A stretch of DNA of 10,245 nt from Pseudomonadota bacterium (lineage in GTDB: Bacteria; Pseudomonadota; Alphaproteobacteria; UBA8366; GCA-2717185): NCBI GenBank assembly GCA_027619655.1, contig JAQCHR010000086.1:1-10245 (forward strand), read 5' to 3'. The position numbers and the translations under genes were made by a program. Below the pieces are notes generated by a model. It did no database searches, had not been told where the DNA came from, and worked only from the letters and a program-made list of their open reading frames with translations. Every line of letters begins with the position of its first letter. The first letter of the stretch is position 1. Of the stretch, positions 1 to 6,206 are shown piece by piece.

Positions 1-95
1 CGCTGAAGGGCGCCATGGCGCATGACGGGCCGGCGCTGATCCATATCCTGCTGGACCTGCGCGATGTCTCGCCCTATTCGGGCAGCGCGCGCTAA
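1..95 (+). CDS. C-terminal end of a probable thiamine-diphosphate-dependent (acetolactate synthase-like) enzyme, partial
   Basis: Reading from base 3 gives 30 residues ending at TAA 93-95; the start lies left of the window. The visible tail contains AHDGPALIHILLDLRDVSP, which resembles the last strand of TPP-binding enzymes of the acetolactate synthase/benzoylformate decarboxylase type, where an H-D/N-GP-x-LI-hydrophobic segment followed by a D-x-x-x-xSP turn closes the pyrophosphate-binding domain. That assignment rests on a short tail only, with no cofactor motif visible. The gene converges on the glutathione transferase gene with 20 bases between the stops. A short imperfect GC hairpin sits in that gap without a T-tract. 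It could belong to another TPP enzyme subfamily. Confidence 0.55.
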   Translation, partial: LKGAMAHDGPALIHILLDLRDVSPYSGSAR

Positions 96-115
96 ACAAA
101 GGCTGCCGGTACGGC

Positions 116-811
116 CTACCGCTTCTCGTACTGCTTGCCGCCGAACAGGGTTTCCCACGCTTCCTTGCTGTGGGGGCCCTGCCGGCGGTTGTCCTTGAGG
201 ATCTTCAGGCCGCGCTGCACCGCCGGGCGGTCATACATGGCGTTGAACCAGCGCTTCAGGTTCGGCGTGGCGTCGAGGTCCTGCCCCTGCGCCTTCCAGG
301 GCCGCAGCCAGGGGAAGGTCGCCATGTCGGCGATGGAATACGCGTCGCCGGCCAGCCATTCCGCCTCGCCCAGCCGCCGGTCGATGACGCCGTACAGCCG
401 CGTCGCCTCGTTGGTATAGCGGTCGATGGCGTAGGGGATTTTTTCTGGCGCGTAATCGCGAAAATGATGCGCCTGCCCCAGCATCGGGCCGACGCCGCCC
501 ATCTGGAACATCAGCCACTGGATCACCCGGTAGCGGCCCGCCATGTACTGCGGCATGAACCGGCCGGTCTTTTCCGCCAGGTACATCAGCATCGCGCCCG
601 ATTCGAACACCGGGTAGGGTTTGCCCTCCGGACCGTCCGTATCGATCATCGCCGGCATCTTGTTGTTCGGGCTGATCTTCAGGAAATCGGGGGCGAACTG
701 CTCGCCGGCGCCGATATCGATGCCATGCACATTGTAGGCAAGGCCGCATTCCTCCAGCATGATATGGACCTTGTGGCCGTTCGGTGTCGGCCATGTGTAC
801 AATTCGATCAT
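116..811 (-). CDS. yfcG: YfcG-like glutathione S-transferase / disulfide-bond oxidoreductase
   Basis: This 231-residue protein has the canonical cytosolic GST layout: a thioredoxin-like domain at about 1-85 and an all-helical domain at about 90-205. The N-terminus carries TPNGHKV (9-15), matching the T-x-N active-site signature of E. coli YfcG, in which Thr9 and Asn11 rather than a cysteine contact glutathione. ISPNNKMPA (46-54) contains the cis-proline loop (Pro53), and ESGAMLMYLAEKTG (70-83) carries the Glu-Ser glutathione-binding pair. GGVGPMLGQAHHF and YSIADMATFPW in the helical domain are also close to YfcG. YfcG-type (nu-class) enzymes reduce disulfides with glutathione in the cytoplasm and have little classical transferase activity; this role is inferred from similarity. 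The ATG at 809-811 places the motif at its expected position. A GGGGCGGGA element lies just upstream. The gene is transcribed divergently from the NMT1-like gene. Another small GST subclass is possible. Confidence 0.9.
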   Translation of the reverse strand: MIELYTWPTPNGHKVHIMLEECGLAYNVHGIDIGAGEQFAPDFLKISPNNKMPAMIDTDGPEGKPYPVFESGAMLMYLAEKTGRFMPQYMAGRYRVIQWLMFQMGGVGPMLGQAHHFRDYAPEKIPYAIDRYTNEATRLYGVIDRRLGEAEWLAGDAYSIADMATFPWLRPWKAQGQDLDATPNLKRWFNAMYDRPAVQRGLKILKDNRRQGPHSKEAWETLFGGKQYEKR

Positions 812-901
812 GTGTCCCGCCCCTGATGTAATTTACCGGCATTGCAGGATCAGATAGGCGGCGGGGAATGTCACGGCAAGAAAGAAAGGGCACCCGACCC
901 C
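812..901. promoter_or_regulatory. Divergent intergenic region between the GST and NMT1-like genes
   Basis: Ninety bases separate the two divergent start codons, so promoters for both directions are expected here. On the minus strand, TTGCCG followed after 17 bases by TATCTG is a weak -35/-10 candidate for the GST gene. On the plus strand I see no convincing hexamer pair. A GAAAGGG element at 884-890 is the likely ribosome binding site of the gene starting at 902. No operator-like long inverted repeat is evident. Confidence 0.3.
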
Positions 902-1831
902 ATGGCCATCACCCTCTACGAAAATTTCCGCGCGGTTTTCTACCTGCCCTTCTACGCCACGCACGCGCTGGGCGCGTATGAGGCCGAAGGCGTCGATGTG
1001 CGGCTCGAAACCTCCCCCAGCCCCGAAGCCTCGGCGACATCGCTGCTGAACCAGGATACCGATGTGTCCTGGGGCGGGCCGATGCGGGTGCTGTTGACCC
1101 ATGACCGGCTGCCGGATTGCGGGCTGGTGGGATTCTGCGAGGTGGTCACGAAGGACCCGTTTTTCATCATCGGCCGCGAGAACGCGCCCGATTTCGACCT
1201 GCGCGACCTGCGCAGCATGCGGATAGGCACGGTCAGCGAGGTGCCCACGCCCTGGCTGTGCCTGCAGGACGACCTGCGCCGGCTCGACCTCGACCCCGAT
1301 TCGCTCGACCGGGTCACCGACCGGACCATGGCGCAGAACGAGGCCGCGCTGCGCGAGGGGGCGCTGGACGCGATCCAGGTCTTCCAGCCCTATGCGGAGC
1401 ATCTGATCCGCGACGGCGCGGGGCATATCCTCTATGCGGCGGCGGACCGCGGGCAGTGTTCCTACACGACGCTGTACACCACCTGGCATACGCTGGAAAC
1501 GAAGCGGGATGCGCTGCTGGCGATGACAAGGGCGATCTACCGCATGCAGAAATGGCTGCATGCGCAGCCGGATGCAGTGGTCGCGGAAACCGTTGCGTCG
1601 TATTTTCCCGGGCTGGAACGGGACGTGCTGGTCGCCATCATCGCGCGCTACCGGGCGCTGGGAATCTGGGGCAGGAACCCGATCCTGCTGCAGGGCGGGT
1701 TCGAGCGGCTGAAGACAAGCTGTCTGTCGGGCGGCCTGATTTCGCGCGGCGCAAGCTACGCCGAATGCATCGATACCAGCCTTGCGGAACAGGTCGTCCG
1801 CGAGGACCCGGCGCCGATGGCGGGACCGTAG
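902..1831 (+). CDS. NMT1/THI5-like substrate-binding-fold protein without signal peptide
   Basis: The 309-residue product resembles the NMT1/THI5-like periplasmic-binding fold (type II, two alpha/beta lobes). It opens with a strand and FYLPFYATHALGAYEAEGVDV (about 13-33), the usual lead-in of this family where the ligand site is followed by a helix and the phrase 'G-x-[YF]-x-x-x-G-[LV]-x-V'. VSWGGPMRVL (55-64) and IGTVSEVPTPW (about 109-119) sit where ligand-pocket loops occur. Family members bind thiamine-pyrimidine precursors, taurine/sulfonates or aromatic acids for ABC importers, or act as enzymes. I chose ATG 902, preceded by GAAAGGG at 11 bases, over an in-frame ATG at 842: the extra 20 residues are polar and look non-coding. 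Neither start gives a signal peptide or lipobox, and no ABC permease or ATPase is in view. The ligand is unknown. It lies 35 bases before the crotonase gene and probably heads that operon. Confidence 0.7.
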   Translation: MAITLYENFRAVFYLPFYATHALGAYEAEGVDVRLETSPSPEASATSLLNQDTDVSWGGPMRVLLTHDRLPDCGLVGFCEVVTKDPFFIIGRENAPDFDLRDLRSMRIGTVSEVPTPWLCLQDDLRRLDLDPDSLDRVTDRTMAQNEAALREGALDAIQVFQPYAEHLIRDGAGHILYAAADRGQCSYTTLYTTWHTLETKRDALLAMTRAIYRMQKWLHAQPDAVVAETVASYFPGLERDVLVAIIARYRALGIWGRNPILLQGGFERLKTSCLSGGLISRGASYAECIDTSLAEQVVREDPAPMAGP

Positions 1832-1866
1832 CGAATACGGTATCCTGCCGCAAAACAGGGGGCAGC

Positions 1867-2634
1867 GTGTACGAAACCATCGAACTGGACCGGCGCGGGA
1901 TCATAACGGTTCTGACGATCAACCGGCCCGAAGTGCTGAACGCCGTCAACCGGGCCGTTCGCGAGGAATGCATCGACGCCCTGCGGGCGTTCAATTCCGA
2001 CCCCGAACAGCGCGCCATCGTCCTGACGGGCGCCGGCGACCGGGCCTTTTCCGCCGGGCAGGATCTGGACGAAGCGTCCCGGCACGGACCCGGCGATGTC
2101 GATGCGGCGGTCGATCTGGGCCGGCGGTTTTTTGAAGCGATCCGCGCCGTCAACAAGCCCTGCATCGCGGCGATCAACGGCATCGCGGCCGGCGCGGGCT
2201 TCCAGGCGGCGCTGCTGTGCGACATGCGGGTCGGCCATCCGGGCGTGCGGATGGGCCAGCCGGAAATCGATGCCGGCCTGCCCAGCGTGATCGGCACGCG
2301 GATCATGAACCTGTCGCTCGGCCATCTGATGACGGTCGAACTGTCGCTGACCGGACGGCTGGTCGGGGCCGAGGAAGCACAGCGCCTCGGCATGCTGAAC
2401 CGCGTGGTGCCGCCGGAACAGGTGCTGCCGCGCGCCATCGCGCTGGCCGAGGAACTGGCCGCCAAGCCGCCGACCGCCTTCCGGCTGACCAAGCTGGCCT
2501 TCCGGGAAGCGACGCGGGAGGTTTTCGACGGCGCGCTCAAGACCGGCGCGCGGCTGCAAAAGATCGCCTATGCCAGCGGCGAACCGCAGGCGGCGATGAA
2601 GGAATTTCTCGGCAAACGCAAGAAGAAGGACTGA
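1867..2634 (+). CDS. Enoyl-CoA hydratase/isomerase (crotonase) family protein
   Basis: With GTG 1867 as start the product has 255 residues, the usual crotonase length, beginning at the first beta strand. AGGGGG at 1857-1862 is the only good ribosome binding site but is close (4 bases). The open frame continues far upstream, where it is only a shadow of the previous gene. Crotonase hallmarks are clear: INRPEVLNAVN (18-28), the first oxyanion-hole segment AFSAGQDL (60-67), the second NGIAAGAGF (104-112), and GQPEIDAGLPS (130-140). Of the two acid residues of rat enoyl-CoA hydratase, the Glu164 equivalent is present (Glu133), but the Glu144 equivalent is Gln113, exactly 20 residues earlier. That makes simple hydration of enoyl-CoA less certain; isomerase, hydrolase or ring-modifying activity on a CoA thioester is equally possible. 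The gene is 5 bases from the downstream dehydrogenase and likely cotranscribed. Confidence 0.88.
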   Translation: MYETIELDRRGIITVLTINRPEVLNAVNRAVREECIDALRAFNSDPEQRAIVLTGAGDRAFSAGQDLDEASRHGPGDVDAAVDLGRRFFEAIRAVNKPCIAAINGIAAGAGFQAALLCDMRVGHPGVRMGQPEIDAGLPSVIGTRIMNLSLGHLMTVELSLTGRLVGAEEAQRLGMLNRVVPPEQVLPRAIALAEELAAKPPTAFRLTKLAFREATREVFDGALKTGARLQKIAYASGEPQAAMKEFLGKRKKKD

Positions 2635-2639
2635 CCCCC

Positions 2640-3416
2640 ATGACCGATTTCCTGAAACTGGGCCGGCTGGACGGCCGCGTCGCCATCGTCACCGGCGGCG
2701 GTAACGGGCTCGGCCGGGCGACCTCGCGCGCGCTGGCGCAGGCGGGCGCCATCGTTGCCGTGACCGATATCGACGGCGAGGCCGCGGGCGCGGTCGCCGA
2801 CGAGATTTCCGGCGACAATGCCCGCTCGGAAGCCCATGTCCTGGATATCACCGACGACAAGCAGGTGGACGACGTCGTCAATGGCATCTTCGAGGCGCAT
2901 GGCCGCATCGACATCCTGATCGCCAATGCCGGGATCGCCATCCGGCAACCGACCATCGAAATGACCACGCCGGTCTGGAACAAGGTCATGGATGTGAACC
3001 TGAACGGCCATTTCTACTGCGCGCGCGCCGTCGGCCGCCATATGGTGGCCGCGCGCAGCGGCGCCGTGGTGATGCTGGCCTCGATCATGGGGCTGACCGG
3101 CGGCGGCAAGTTCCCCAACCCGGCCTATCACGCCACCAAGGGCGCCATTGTCAATCTCGTGCGGTCGCTGGGGGTGGAATGGGCGCCGCTGGGCATCCGG
3201 GTCAACGCCGTCGCCCCGACCTATGTGCAGACGCCGCTGACGGAGAAGATGCTGCAGGACAATGAAACCAGAGCCTATATCCTGGACAATACGCCGATGC
3301 ACCGGCTGGCGACGCCGGACGAGATCGCGGCGGCGATCCTGTTCCTGGCCGGCGATTCCGCCAGCATGATCACCGGGCACACACTGCCGGTCGATGGCGG
3401 TTGGGTCGCCCGTTGA
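2640..3416 (+). CDS. NAD-dependent short-chain dehydrogenase/reductase (SDR)
   Basis: This is a classical SDR of 258 residues. It has TGGGNGLG (18-25) as the dinucleotide-binding TGxxxGxG motif, Asp43 at the end of the second strand (VTDID) favouring NAD over NADP, the structural NAG (96-98), and the catalytic set Asn120, Ser148, Tyr163 and Lys167 (YHATK). The Ser-Tyr spacing is 15, a little longer than the common 13, from a GGGKFPN loop. It oxidises or reduces an alcohol/carbonyl; the substrate is not readable. AGAAGAAGGA at 2621-2630, inside the end of the crotonase gene, gives a strong ribosome binding site 9 bases before ATG 2640, so translation is probably coupled. Next to a crotonase, it plausibly performs a beta-oxidation-like 3-hydroxyacyl step or an alcohol oxidation in the same pathway; that is inference. 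The gene ends 12 bases from the convergent EAL gene. Confidence 0.92.
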   Translation: MTDFLKLGRLDGRVAIVTGGGNGLGRATSRALAQAGAIVAVTDIDGEAAGAVADEISGDNARSEAHVLDITDDKQVDDVVNGIFEAHGRIDILIANAGIAIRQPTIEMTTPVWNKVMDVNLNGHFYCARAVGRHMVAARSGAVVMLASIMGLTGGGKFPNPAYHATKGAIVNLVRSLGVEWAPLGIRVNAVAPTYVQTPLTEKMLQDNETRAYILDNTPMHRLATPDEIAAAILFLAGDSASMITGHTLPVDGGWVAR

Positions 3417-3428
3417 ACCGGACCCGAT

Positions 3429-4772
3429 CTAACCCCAGCTCTCTTTGGCGCCCTTGCGCCGGGCATTGATGACGGCAGGACCACCGCCGGACAGATCAGC
3501 GGCGGCATCCGCCTTGCCGAACAGGTAACCCTGAGCGAACCCGACGCCGCATTCCTTCAGAAACGCGACGGTTTCCTTGTTTTCAACGAATTCGGCAATG
3601 GTTGCGACGCCAAGGTCGCGGCACAGGCCCGACATGGCGACAAGAAATGCCTTGCCCTTGTCGGATTCCGTCGCGTTTACGACATACTGTCCGTCGATCT
3701 TCACGAAATCCACTTCCAGGGCTTTCAGGTACTCGAATGCCGACTGGCCCGCGCCGAAATCGTCAAGGCAGACCTCGAACCCCTCTTTCCGCAGGCTGGC
3801 GATCACATTATTCGCCCGCACAAGATCCGAAATACGCGCTGTCTCGGTGATTTCGAACAGCAGTTTCTTGTTAAGACCGGGATTCGCCGCGATGATTCCC
3901 CGGAGGGAATCGACGAAGCTATCGGAATCGATCGAGCGGCCGGAAATATTCATCGCGATCGGCAGAACCGCCCCGCCGCCGGAATATGTCGTGATGCGGT
4001 TGATCAGCTTGTGGCACAGCGCGATATCGAAAGATTCGATCAGCCCGTTATCTTCGGCGAAACAGATGAAATTGAAAGGGTTCATACTGGTCAGGCTGTC
4101 GTTCAGCCGGACCAGCGCCTCGAAATGATGTGTCTTCTGGTCGGAAAGCGCCACGATCGGCTGATAAGCGATATCGAACTGGCCGGTGGCAATGATCATC
4201 TTGACCTGCGCGATGTGCTCCGCGGCGGCCATGAGGCGGTCCGAAATATTGACCTTCAGGGTCTTGGCCCCGGTGGTATTTCTCTCCTTGGCGACCTGCT
4301 GGATCGTGTAGAGCAGCGCCTGCGCCATGTCCTGGCCATCGACCTCCAGGTCGCTGACCCCCGCCGATTCCGTCGTAACCGATACGCCGATACCCTTCGG
4401 GTCGGCTTCGCGCGCAAAATCCGATAACTGCGCCTTGACCCCGTCGACGTCCAGACCTGCGTCATGCAGCAGGCCGAACTGTTCAGGGTTGAGCTGCGCG
4501 GCGGAATCGCCTTCGAAGGAAATCGCCTTCAGGAACCCGCCAAGCTGTTTCATCAGAAGCTTGCGCTCGCCGGGATTCAGCCGGCCTTCCAGGTCGGACA
4601 AGCCGGTCATGCCGATAAAGGTGAGTTCGCCCTTCGCCTTGCCCGGTTCCGCGTTCTCGAAATGGGCCTTGACGCTGCCGCCAAAGGCATCCGCCATCAG
4701 CAGTCCCGAACTCTTGTTGCGGTCGGCGTCGTTGGAATCGTCGCGGACCGCGTCGGCAACCTTAGCCGTCAC
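3429..4772 (-). CDS. Degenerate GGDEF plus EAL domain protein (cyclic-di-GMP phosphodiesterase module)
   Basis: As an independent ORF this starts with GTG (4770-4772) and encodes 447 residues. The EAL domain spans about 188-425. Metal- and substrate-binding positions look intact: EAL at 218-220, Asn275 (MNISG), Glu307 and Glu310 (FEITE), DDFG at 337-340, Lys358 (VKID), Glu394 (AEFVE) and Gln414 (FAQGY). It should therefore hydrolyse cyclic-di-GMP to pGpG in the cytoplasm. Residues about 45-165 resemble a worn GGDEF domain: a TFIGMTGLSDLEGRL strand-helix, then GDSAAQLNPEQFGLL (88-102), where NPEQF replaces GGDEF. Cyclase activity is thus not expected; a regulatory role is possible. The start is doubtful because the first residues complete the preceding PAS domain in the same frame. 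The gene converges on the SDR gene. Confidence 0.85.
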   Translation of the reverse strand: MTAKVADAVRDDSNDADRNKSSGLLMADAFGGSVKAHFENAEPGKAKGELTFIGMTGLSDLEGRLNPGERKLLMKQLGGFLKAISFEGDSAAQLNPEQFGLLHDAGLDVDGVKAQLSDFAREADPKGIGVSVTTESAGVSDLEVDGQDMAQALLYTIQQVAKERNTTGAKTLKVNISDRLMAAAEHIAQVKMIIATGQFDIAYQPIVALSDQKTHHFEALVRLNDSLTSMNPFNFICFAEDNGLIESFDIALCHKLINRITTYSGGGAVLPIAMNISGRSIDSDSFVDSLRGIIAANPGLNKKLLFEITETARISDLVRANNVIASLRKEGFEVCLDDFGAGQSAFEYLKALEVDFVKIDGQYVVNATESDKGKAFLVAMSGLCRDLGVATIAEFVENKETVAFLKECGVGFAQGYLFGKADAAADLSGGGPAVINARRKGAKESWG

Positions 4773-4775
4773 GAA

Positions 4776-5105
4776 TCAATGGTTCTGCAGGTCGGGCACG
4801 CCGTACCCGTTCAGCGACAACAGGATATTCGGCTTGCCCGCGCGGCAGAAACTGACCCGCACGTCATTGAAACGCTCGCCCTTGGTCGCGCGAAACAGCA
4901 GCGCCTTCACAAGCGGCTGCTCGCCCGGTTCCGACAGGGATTTGAACGGCGTTCCGACCAGGGAATGCGAGGGAATGCCGAACAGATGCTGTGTCGCGCC
5001 ATTTGCAAATACGATATTGCCTGCCAGGTCCATTTCCAGCAAGGCATCCGCCGTGCAGAAGGCAAAGGCCAGGTATCGCGCCATTTCCATCCGCGCGTTG
5101 GTCAA
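4776..5105 (-). CDS. PAS sensor domain fragment of the EAL gene
   Basis: This ORF has 109 residues from TTG 5103-5105. Residues about 18-109 look like a PAS domain: DALLEMDLAGNIVFANGATQ is the typical first strands and helix, followed by LFGIPSHSLVGTPF and a KGERFNDVRVSF strand. PAS domains bind small ligands or cofactors, or mediate dimerisation, to tune an output domain. The ORF stops at TGA 4776-4778 before the final PAS strand, and no ribosome binding site precedes TTG. Both points indicate a fragment rather than a free-standing protein. Its proper N-terminus is probably the ATG at 5156-5158 in another frame. No cofactor ligand such as a haem histidine or flavin cysteine motif is recognisable. 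Confidence 0.65.
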   Translation of the reverse strand: MTNARMEMARYLAFAFCTADALLEMDLAGNIVFANGATQHLFGIPSHSLVGTPFKSLSEPGEQPLVKALLFRATKGERFNDVRVSFCRAGKPNILLSLNGYGVPDLQNH

Positions 5106-5120
5106 TGCACTGGTACCGGG

Positions 5121-5127
5121 TTTTTTT
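5121..5127. other. T7 homopolymer, probable site of a one-base frameshift
   Basis: Seven T on the + strand (A7 in the gene sense) sit between the open reading from ATG 5156-5158 and the PAS frame. Eight would keep MSNAQIIERPEKKPG in frame with the PAS domain. Homopolymers are common sites of both sequencing indels and slippage mutation or phase variation, so the tract itself cannot tell which applies. Confidence 0.55.
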
Positions 5128-5158
5128 CGGGGCGTTCAATGATTTGTGCGTTACTCAT

Positions 5159-5217
5159 ACGCCGATTAGTAGGTTCCAACCGTTAATTAATCATGGCCAT
5201 ATTCGGTTAGCGAAAAT
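5159..5217 (-). promoter_or_regulatory. AT-rich upstream region of the PAS-EAL gene
   Basis: This 59-base gap is markedly richer in A and T than its surroundings and includes the palindrome TTAATTAA at 5183-5190. It lies between the stop of the PuuE-like gene and the likely ATG of the PAS-EAL gene on the same strand. It is the natural place for the promoter of the latter, but no clear -35/-10 pair and no strong ribosome binding site is visible. No terminator hairpin with a T-run for the PuuE-like gene is seen either. Confidence 0.3.
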
Positions 5218-6141
5218 TTAAATTGCCGGCGCCGGGTGGTGCTCCAGCCAGTGCTGCGCGATATCGGCCCGCCGGCATACCCAGACATCGTCGAAGCGGG
5301 CGATATAATCGAGCAACCGCTGCAGCCCCGCGGCACGGCCGGGATGGCCGATGATCCGGTTGTGCAGGCCGATCGACATCATTTTCGGCGCGGTCGCGCC
5401 TTCCCGATGCAGCATGTCGAAGGCGTCCCGGATGAAGGTGAAATAATCATCACCGGTCGCCAGGAATCCGCGCATGAATTTCACGTCATTGTTGGTCAGC
5501 GTATAGGGCACAACGAGATGCGGGCGCGGCCCCGAAGCGGTGTCTACCGTCGTCCAGTAGGGCAATTCGTCGTTATAGGCGTCCGAATCATAGGTAAACC
5601 CGCCTTCCTCCACCAGCAGACGCCGCGTATTGGCGCTCGGCGCATAGCGGCAATACCAGCCCAGCGGCCGCGCGCCCACCGTCCGGCGCAGCGATTCCAC
5701 CGCGCGGCGGATATGCGCGCGCTCGGTTTCCTCGTCCAGCCTGAAATGCTCGACCCAGCGCCAGCCATGGCTGCACACGTCATGCCCCGCCGCCCGGATC
5801 GCCGCGGCCGCTTCGGGGTTGCGTTCCAGCGCCAGCGCGCAGCCAAAGACGGTCAACGGCATGTCGTGTTCCGCGAACAGCCGCATCAGCCGCCAGAACC
5901 CGACCCGGCTGCCATATTCGAACATCGATTCTGCGCCCAGGTCGCGCATACCCGGCGGAAACGGCGTCGCGGCCTCGGTCAGCCCGGCATCGCTGAAACC
6001 CTCGCCGTCGAAGACCGAGGCCTCGGAGCCTTCTTCGTAATTGATGACGAAATTCACCGCCAGCCGGGCGCCACCGGGCCATTCGGGATCGGGCGGGTTC
6101 GCCCCGTATCCGACCATGTCACGCGGGTAGTTCGAAATCAT
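5218..6141 (-). CDS. puuE: PuuE-type allantoinase / polysaccharide deacetylase-family hydrolase
   Basis: This is a 307-residue protein of the NodB/CE4-like fold in the PuuE branch. The opening YPRDMVGYGANPPDPEWPGGARLAVNFV is split here as YPRDMVGYG (5-13) and WPGGARLAVNFV (21-32). These are PuuE signatures, followed by NYEEGSE (34-40), HGWRW (125-129), GWYCRY (161-166), YDSDAYNDELPYW (184-196) and GLHNRIIGHPGR (258-269). PuuE from Pseudomonas opens the hydantoin ring of allantoin to allantoate without the metal used by classical allantoinases. Relatives may act on other cyclic or acylated amides. The start ATG has a strong AAGGAG site 7-8 bases upstream. No other purine-degradation gene is in view; the upstream partner is a CoA transferase 65 bases away, probably cotranscribed. 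So the fold and subfamily are secure but the allantoin substrate is an inference. Confidence 0.85.
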   Translation of the reverse strand: MISNYPRDMVGYGANPPDPEWPGGARLAVNFVINYEEGSEASVFDGEGFSDAGLTEAATPFPPGMRDLGAESMFEYGSRVGFWRLMRLFAEHDMPLTVFGCALALERNPEAAAAIRAAGHDVCSHGWRWVEHFRLDEETERAHIRRAVESLRRTVGARPLGWYCRYAPSANTRRLLVEEGGFTYDSDAYNDELPYWTTVDTASGPRPHLVVPYTLTNNDVKFMRGFLATGDDYFTFIRDAFDMLHREGATAPKMMSIGLHNRIIGHPGRAAGLQRLLDYIARFDDVWVCRRADIAQHWLEHHPAPAI

Positions 6142-6206
6142 GCCTCATCTCCTTCCACCGATGTCAACGCGGTAAAAAAAATATCATCCTGCCGAACACA
6201 ATGCCG

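Larger units (their letters stand above)
3429..5158 (-). pseudogene. PAS - degenerate GGDEF - EAL cyclic-di-GMP signalling gene, interrupted twice as sequenced
   Basis: Two same-frame ORFs (4776-5105 and 3429-4772) are separated only by TGA TTC before GTG. Reading TGA as TGG gives NHWFVTAKVADAV, which supplies the last PAS strand that the upstream ORF lacks. Upstream, the PAS frame is closed at TGA 5136-5138 and has only a TTG start without a ribosome binding site. ATG at 5156-5158 starts MSNAQIIERPEK in another frame and stops after 18 codons. Adding one base to the A7 run (T7 on +, 5121-5127) joins it to KPGTSALTNARMEMARY. The repaired gene is 1731 bases, 576 residues: PAS at about 40-140, a degenerate GGDEF, then EAL. 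Both lesions could be sequencing errors, real mutations, or an unusual split gene. The single-protein reading is inference from frame arithmetic and domain continuity. Confidence 0.7.

Noticed and set aside
101..117. GC-rich imperfect hairpin between the convergent TPP-enzyme and GST stops as a bidirectional terminator
   Set aside because: The stem is only about four uninterrupted pairs and has no T-tract on either side.
170..826. Long + strand open frame opposite the GST gene
   Set aside because: The translation has no family features and mirrors the codon bias of the GST gene, which matches YfcG throughout.
1117..1866. Open frame extending the crotonase by 250 residues upstream
   Set aside because: It overlaps the NMT1-like gene in another frame and its translation is Arg/Gly/Ala-rich low-quality sequence. 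The crotonase family begins at the GTG at 1867.
6162..6167. Perfect minus-strand TTGACA between the CoA transferase and PuuE-like genes
   Set aside because: A -10 at normal spacing would fall on the PuuE-like start codon, leaving no leader despite a good ribosome binding site.
6174..6181. T8 run on the minus strand after the CoA transferase stop, as a terminator
   Set aside because: No stable stem precedes the T-run; only a 4-base pairing with a long loop can be drawn.
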